From: DATKFM01 sp035544395
Lineage (GTDB): Bacteria; Pseudomonadota; Alphaproteobacteria; Dongiales; Dongiaceae
Direction of reading: 5' to 3'
Length of the DNA: 10,340 nt
Assembly (NCBI GenBank): GCA_035544395.1
Contig: DATKFM010000254.1
Span: 1 to 10,340, forward strand
The first letter of the stretch is position 1; every line of letters starts with the position of its first letter. The notes below the pieces were generated by a model. That model was not told the origin of the DNA. It saw only the letters and a program-made list of their open reading frames with translations, and searched no databases. The translations under genes were made by a program, and so were the position numbers. Positions 7,165 to 10,340 of the stretch are shown piece after piece.

Positions 7165-8199
7165 ATGAAAAGAACAATGAAGGCCGCGGTGCTGCGGAAA
7201 ATCGGCGCCAAGCTCGCGATCGAAACCCTCCCCATCCCCGAACCCCTGCGCGGCGAGATCCTGATCAAGGTGGCGGCCTGCGGCGTCTGCCATAGCGATC
7301 TCCATGCGGTGGACGGCGACTGGACGCCGGGGCCGGTGCTGCCGTTGATCCCTGGACATGAGGTTGCAGGGCATGTCGCGGCGCTCGGCGGCGGCGTGAC
7401 GGATTTCAAGGTCGGCGATGCCGTGGGTGTGCCCTGGATGTTCAGCGCCTGCGGCGCCTGCGAGTTCTGCCATGCCGGCATGGAGACGATCTGCAAGAAG
7501 GGCGAGGCCACCGGCTACAGCAAGCCCGGCGGCTATGCGGAATACATGACCGCGCCGGCGGATTTCGTGGCGCGGCTGAACAAGAACGCGAACCTCTACG
7601 AGCTGGCGCCGATCCTCTGTGCGGGAGTCACCACATATCGCGGCTTGAAGCGCACGAACACGCGGCCGGGCCAGTGGATGGCGGTCGTCGGCATCGGCGG
7701 CCTCGGCCATATTGCCGTGCAGTACGCGAAAGCGATGGGCCTGCGGGTCGCGGCGGTGGATGTCTCCGCCGACAAGCTGAAGCTGGCAAAGCGGCTGGGC
7801 GCGGAAGTGCTGGTCGATGCCAGCAAGGAGGATGCGCCGGGGGCGATCCAGAAGAAGACCGGCGGCATGCATGGCGCGATCGTCGCCGCCGTGTCGCCTC
7901 GCGCCTTCGAACAGGCTATCGGCATGCTGCGGCCCGCCGGAACCGTCTGCTACATCGGACTGCCCGGCGGCGAGAATGACAACATCCGCGCCTCTATCTC
8001 CGCCATCGTGAATGGCGAGCTGTCGGTGCGCGGCTCCAATGTCGGCACGCGGCTGGATCTCAACGAGGCGGTGGAGTTTGCCGCCAATGGTTTGGTGACG
8101 GCGAAGATCAAGACGGCGAAGCTCGCCAGCATCAACGACATCTTCGAAGACATGCGGCGTGGCCGCATCCTCGGGCGCATGGTGTTGAAACTGGCGTAG
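7165..8199 (+). CDS. Zinc-dependent, NAD-type alcohol dehydrogenase (AdhP/AdhA-like MDR)
   Basis: 344 residues of the medium-chain dehydrogenase family. Catalytic zinc ligands: Cys42 in GVCHSD, His65-Glu66 in PGHE, and Cys152 in LCAG. The structural zinc set Cys96, 99, 102 and 110 is complete. The Rossmann motif is VVGIGGLG (174-181) and an Asp at the end of beta-2 (VAAVDV, Asp199) points to NAD. Overall closest to the AdhP/propanol-preferring group acting on short primary alcohols and aldehydes. As third gene of the operon it probably reduces, or equilibrates, the aldehyde released by the phospho-lyase, for example acetaldehyde to ethanol or propanal to propanol. GGGAA lies four bases before the ATG at 7165; an ATG at 7177 giving MKAAVL, the common family start, is also possible. 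Confidence 0.92.
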   Translation: MKRTMKAAVLRKIGAKLAIETLPIPEPLRGEILIKVAACGVCHSDLHAVDGDWTPGPVLPLIPGHEVAGHVAALGGGVTDFKVGDAVGVPWMFSACGACEFCHAGMETICKKGEATGYSKPGGYAEYMTAPADFVARLNKNANLYELAPILCAGVTTYRGLKRTNTRPGQWMAVVGIGGLGHIAVQYAKAMGLRVAAVDVSADKLKLAKRLGAEVLVDASKEDAPGAIQKKTGGMHGAIVAAVSPRAFEQAIGMLRPAGTVCYIGLPGGENDNIRASISAIVNGELSVRGSNVGTRLDLNEAVEFAANGLVTAKIKTAKLASINDIFEDMRRGRILGRMVLKLA

Positions 8200-8205
8200 G
8201 GTGCG

Positions 8206-8241
8206 CTCTTCATTCCACGCGTATTCGAAGAGTTTTCTTTT
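8206..8241 (+). terminator. Candidate intrinsic terminator of the kinase-lyase-dehydrogenase operon
   Basis: CTCTTC (8206-8211) pairs with GAAGAG (8227-8232) across a 15-base loop, and TTTTCTTTT (8233-8241) follows directly. It starts seven bases after the dehydrogenase stop. The stem is short and only half G+C and the loop is long, so it may be leaky, but the position and U-tract are right. The T-run merges with the first base of the REPIN copy that follows. Confidence 0.6.
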
Positions 8242-8309
8242 CCCGCGAAAGCGGGGACTCAGGTGAAGCAGAGCGCCCTGCATCTCCTGGACCCCTGCTT
8301 TCGCAGGGG
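8241..8309. repeat. REPIN-like inverted pair of REP palindromes, copy 2
   Basis: Same architecture and orientation as 142-209. The left hairpin is CCCGC, loop GAAA, GCGGG (8242-8255), with a T-G wobble outside. The right hairpin (8292-8309) is CCCCTGC, loop TTTC, GCAGGGG, a perfect 7-bp stem. Overall length is 69 versus 68 bases, and the middle shares GCAGAG, TCTC and TGGA with copy 1. Where copy 1 has a C-T mismatch in the right stem, this copy has a T-A pair. It separates the operon from the DUF1287 gene. Confidence 0.75.
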
Positions 8310-8349
8310 AAGAACGAGGGGTGCAGCGGCAGTAGCGCCAACCATGCTA

Positions 8350-8368
8350 AACAGCAATTAACGCTGTT
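8350..8368. promoter_or_regulatory. Small palindrome upstream of the DUF1287 gene (possible operator)
   Basis: AACAGC, seven bases AATTAAC, then GCTGTT form a perfect 6-bp dyad in locally A+T-richer DNA, 32 bases before the DUF1287 start. Spacing and symmetry would suit a dimeric repressor, but it may only be a small hairpin. I see no convincing -35/-10 pair beside it. Confidence 0.3.
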
Positions 8369-8400
8369 CTGCCTCAAGCACGCCCCAATCTCACAGCAGA

Positions 8401-9033
8401 ATGACCGCCATGAGAAGCGGGCGTCGCGGCATGCTGAAATTGATGCTGGGTGCCGGCGTGGCCTTGGCCGCGCGGCCGGTGCTGGCGGATGAAACGGCGG
8501 CGGAGAAACTCATCGCCGCGGCGCGGGCGCAAATCGGCGTCACGCTGATCTATGATCCCAGCTATGTACGGCTCGACTATCCCAATGGCGATATTGGCCG
8601 GCTCTATGGAGTCTGCGCCGACGTGATCGTGCGCGCCTATCGCGATGGGCTCGCGCTCGACCTGCAGGAGCAGCTGCACCGGGACATGAAGAAGAATTTC
8701 GCCGCCTATCCCGCGACCTGGGGATTGGACAAGCCGGACAGCAATATCGATCACCGCCGCGTGCCGAACCTCGAAACATTCCTGAAGCGCCAGGGCGCCC
8801 AGCTCTGGCGCAACAAGGGCGCCGTCACCGACGGCAGCGCTTTTCCGGAACCGATGCAGGCCGGCGATATCGTCACTTGGCGGCTGAGCGGCCGCCTGCC
8901 CCATATCGCTTTCATCGCCGAGACTGGCGAGACGCCGAGCGTGATTCACAATATCGGCTGGGGCGCCCGGGAGAATGCGCTGAGCGATCTCTCGCCCCAC
9001 CTGCCCGTCGGCCACTACCGCTGGTTCGGCTAG
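8401..9033 (+). CDS. Exported DUF1287 (YijF-like) protein
   Basis: 210 residues. The N-terminus (SGRRGMLKLML, hydrophobic run to about 24, then ARPVLADE) is a signal peptide, with a twin-arginine pair at 8-9 that could be Tat; cleavage probably follows Ala29. The mature part matches the DUF1287 pattern: ARAQIGVTLIYDPSYVRLDY (41-60), GVCADVIVRAYR (70-81), DMKKNFAAYPATWGL (95-109), DSNIDHRRVPNLETF (113-127), GDIVTWRL (155-162), LPHIAFI (166-172) and VIHNIGWG (181-188), ending GHYRWF. Cys72, His168 and His183 suggest an NlpC/P60-like Cys-His hydrolase site, perhaps acting on the cell wall, but the biochemical function of the family is unknown to me. Start: ATG 8401 or 8410, neither with a clear Shine-Dalgarno. 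It has its own intergenic region and shares no operon with its neighbours. Confidence 0.85.
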   Translation: MTAMRSGRRGMLKLMLGAGVALAARPVLADETAAEKLIAAARAQIGVTLIYDPSYVRLDYPNGDIGRLYGVCADVIVRAYRDGLALDLQEQLHRDMKKNFAAYPATWGLDKPDSNIDHRRVPNLETFLKRQGAQLWRNKGAVTDGSAFPEPMQAGDIVTWRLSGRLPHIAFIAETGETPSVIHNIGWGARENALSDLSPHLPVGHYRWFG

Positions 9034-9034
9034 C

Positions 9035-10066
9035 TCACAGCTTGGGCCGTACCGCCTGATGGGAGGCGGCACTTTCATAGGCGGCCTCTACCAACGCGTA
9101 GGTCTTCAGATTGTCGCGGCCGGAGGTGTCGGGTTCGCGGCCGGCCCTGAAGCACTCGACCCAATGGCGCTGGATGTTAAGCACGCTCTCCTGCGACACA
9201 TGCCAGGGTTCCGAGGTCCAAGACAGCAGCGGCGTGCGAACCGAACGCTTGCTGGTCTTGCCGTCGGCATGCAGCGTCAGTTCAAGGCCTGGCGAAACGA
9301 TCAGGCTGCCGCGGTGGCCCTCGATCTCCAGCAATGATTCGGGGAAGGGATCTGGATCGCGCCGCGACGCATAGCTGAAATCCACCACGCTTACGGCGCC
9401 GGAGCGGTGGCGCAGCGTGACGGTGGCGGCATCCTCGCCGGCGATCCCGGGCTTCAGGCTCTGGGTCTCGCAATAGACCCGCTCCGCCTCGCCCATCAGC
9501 AGGCGCGCGAGGTCCAGGCTATGCACGCCGATATCCAGCAGAATGAAGCGCGTTTCCTTCGCCAGATAGGGCTGGCCGGCATAGATGTCATAGGCCGTGC
9601 GCCAGTTGACGCGGCCCCAGGTGACCTCGCCGATGGCGCCCTCCGACAGCAGCCGCTTCACCTCGATCATCGGCGCCTGCCAGCGAAAATTCTCATGCAC
9701 CATCAACGGCAAGCCGGCTTTCTCGCAGGTCTCCACCATCTCGACGCATTCCCGCCAGGTCGGCGCGAAGGGCTTCTGCACGATGGCCGGCGTCTTGAGC
9801 GATGCGGCCAGCAGCACCAGCCGATGGTGCGTCGGCATCGTGGTGACGATGTCGACGAAATCGAGCTTCTCGGTCTCCAGCATCTGCCGGGCATCGCTGT
9901 AGGTCTTCGGCACGCCGAATTTGGCGGCTGCGGCCTTGGTCTTCGCGGGATCGACATCGCAGACCGCGGCCAGTTCCACCTCTGCGCCCAGGTCGCGCCA
10001 GGCATTGAGATGGTTTTGCGCGTAGAAGCCGCAGCCGATCACACCCATGCGCAGCTTGGCGGCCAT
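9035..10066 (-). CDS. Gfo/Idh/MocA-family oxidoreductase
   Basis: 343 residues, normal length. The N-terminal Rossmann domain begins MGVIGCGFYAQNHLNAW (7-23), with CDVD at 36-39 after beta-2 (acidic, favouring NAD). The usual EKP substrate/cofactor motif appears as QKPF with Lys98 (97-100), followed by VHENFRWQ (123-130). The C-terminal sheet domain carries DIGVH (178-182), the usual Asp/His catalytic motif. Family members oxidise or reduce sugars, cyclitols or their acids in the cytoplasm, some acting as dehydratase or epimerase-like enzymes; the substrate cannot be read. A strong Shine-Dalgarno (AGGAGG) fixes the start. It follows a partial SDR gene with 10 bases between, so the two are one operon, most likely sugar or sugar-acid catabolism. 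Its stop lies one base from that of the convergent DUF1287 gene. Confidence 0.9.
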   Translation of the reverse strand: MAAKLRMGVIGCGFYAQNHLNAWRDLGAEVELAAVCDVDPAKTKAAAAKFGVPKTYSDARQMLETEKLDFVDIVTTMPTHHRLVLLAASLKTPAIVQKPFAPTWRECVEMVETCEKAGLPLMVHENFRWQAPMIEVKRLLSEGAIGEVTWGRVNWRTAYDIYAGQPYLAKETRFILLDIGVHSLDLARLLMGEAERVYCETQSLKPGIAGEDAATVTLRHRSGAVSVVDFSYASRRDPDPFPESLLEIEGHRGSLIVSPGLELTLHADGKTSKRSVRTPLLSWTSEPWHVSQESVLNIQRHWVECFRAGREPDTSGRDNLKTYALVEAAYESAASHQAVRPKL

Positions 10067-10072
10067 CGCTCT

Positions 10073-10078
10073 CCTCCT
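10073..10078 (-). promoter_or_regulatory. Strong Shine-Dalgarno of the Gfo/Idh/MocA gene, overlapping the upstream stop
   Basis: AGGAGG on the minus strand, six bases before the ATG at 10064-10066. It overlaps the TAG stop codon of the upstream SDR (10077-10079), an arrangement that favours translational coupling of the two genes. It is the strongest ribosome-binding site in the window. Confidence 0.8.
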
Positions 10079-10340
10079 AGTAGGTCGCCCGGCCGCCGCT
10101 GAGATCGAACACGGCGCCGGTGGTGAAGCTGTTCTCCTCCGACACCAGCCAGGCGATCATGTTGGCGGCCTCCTTCACCTCCAGGAACCGGCCGCGAGGA
10201 ATCTTCGCCAGCATGTAGTCGATATGCTGCTGGCTGATCTGGTCGAAGATGCGGGTGCGTGCCGCTGCCGGCGTCACGCAGTTCACGGCGATGTTCTTCC
10301 CCGCCAGTTCCTTGCCCAGCGATTTTGTCAGGGCGATCAC
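10077..10340 (-). CDS. Short-chain dehydrogenase/reductase, C-terminal part (cut by window edge)
   Basis: 87 residues to the TAG stop; the gene begins to the right of the window. The leading IALTKSLGKELAGKNIAVN is the helix and strand that follow the YxxxK site in classical SDRs, then CVTPAAARTRIFDQ, the lid region, and AWLVSEENSFTTGAVFDLSG with the GG near the C-terminus. The catalytic Ser-Tyr-Lys and the glycine motif lie outside. The GGRATY ending and TGAVFDLSGG block recall SDRs in sugar-acid operons (2-keto-3-deoxy-fuconate or rhamnose-type dehydrogenases), but this is only a resemblance. It is translated just before, and probably coupled to, the Gfo/Idh/MocA gene. It is clearly different from the complete SDR at 1719-2456. 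Confidence 0.88.
   Translation of the reverse strand: MIALTKSLGKELAGKNIAVNCVTPAAARTRIFDQISQQHIDYMLAKIPRGRFLEVKEAANMIAWLVSEENSFTTGAVFDLSGGRATY

Noticed and set aside
6445..8283. Minus-strand open frame of 612 codons opposite the phospho-lyase and alcohol dehydrogenase
   Set aside because: It crosses two clear plus-strand genes and their gap and shows no recognisable domain. It is stop-free because of the third-position G/C bias of the real genes.

Overview
The window is GC-rich (roughly two-thirds G+C by eye), densely coding bacterial DNA. It holds nine protein genes (seven complete, two cut by the window edges) and several palindromic intergenic repeats. The protein families, the codon use (almost every third base is G or C) and GC-rich REP-like palindromes with a GAAA loop fit an alphaproteobacterium, perhaps of the Rhodospirillales type. 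That placement is an inference; there is no rRNA or other marker gene here. I see no tRNA, rRNA, CRISPR array, insertion sequence or phage gene.

Left part (1-2520). The tail of a UxaA-type sugar-acid dehydratase gene (+) runs in from the left and faces a complete FAD-dependent D-2-hydroxyacid dehydrogenase gene (-). A REPIN-like palindrome pair lies between them. The dehydrogenase is divergent from a complete short-chain dehydrogenase/reductase (SDR) gene (+). The SDR converges on the next minus-strand gene across an intrinsic terminator hairpin.

Middle (2534-8199). A Tat-exported PhoX-type alkaline phosphatase (-) is divergent from a tight three-gene plus-strand operon. The roughly 300-base region between them carries a second, different inverted REP-like pair. 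The operon encodes an APH-fold small-molecule kinase resembling hydroxylysine kinase, a class III PLP enzyme of the AGXT2L (ethanolamine-phosphate / phosphohydroxylysine phospho-lyase) subfamily, and an NAD-type zinc alcohol dehydrogenase. The simplest reading is an amino-alcohol route: ATP-dependent O-phosphorylation, then PLP-dependent loss of ammonia and phosphate to give an aldehyde, then interconversion of that aldehyde with the alcohol. This is the most interesting system in the window; the substrate is not known. The operon ends in a candidate intrinsic terminator that runs directly into a second copy of the REPIN seen at the left.

Right part (8200-10340). An exported DUF1287 protein gene (+) meets, with one base between stop codons, a minus-strand pair: a second SDR (cut by the right edge) followed by a Gfo/Idh/MocA oxidoreductase. 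These two, with the UxaA tail at the left, suggest sugar or sugar-acid catabolism in the wider neighbourhood, but no substrate can be read from the window.
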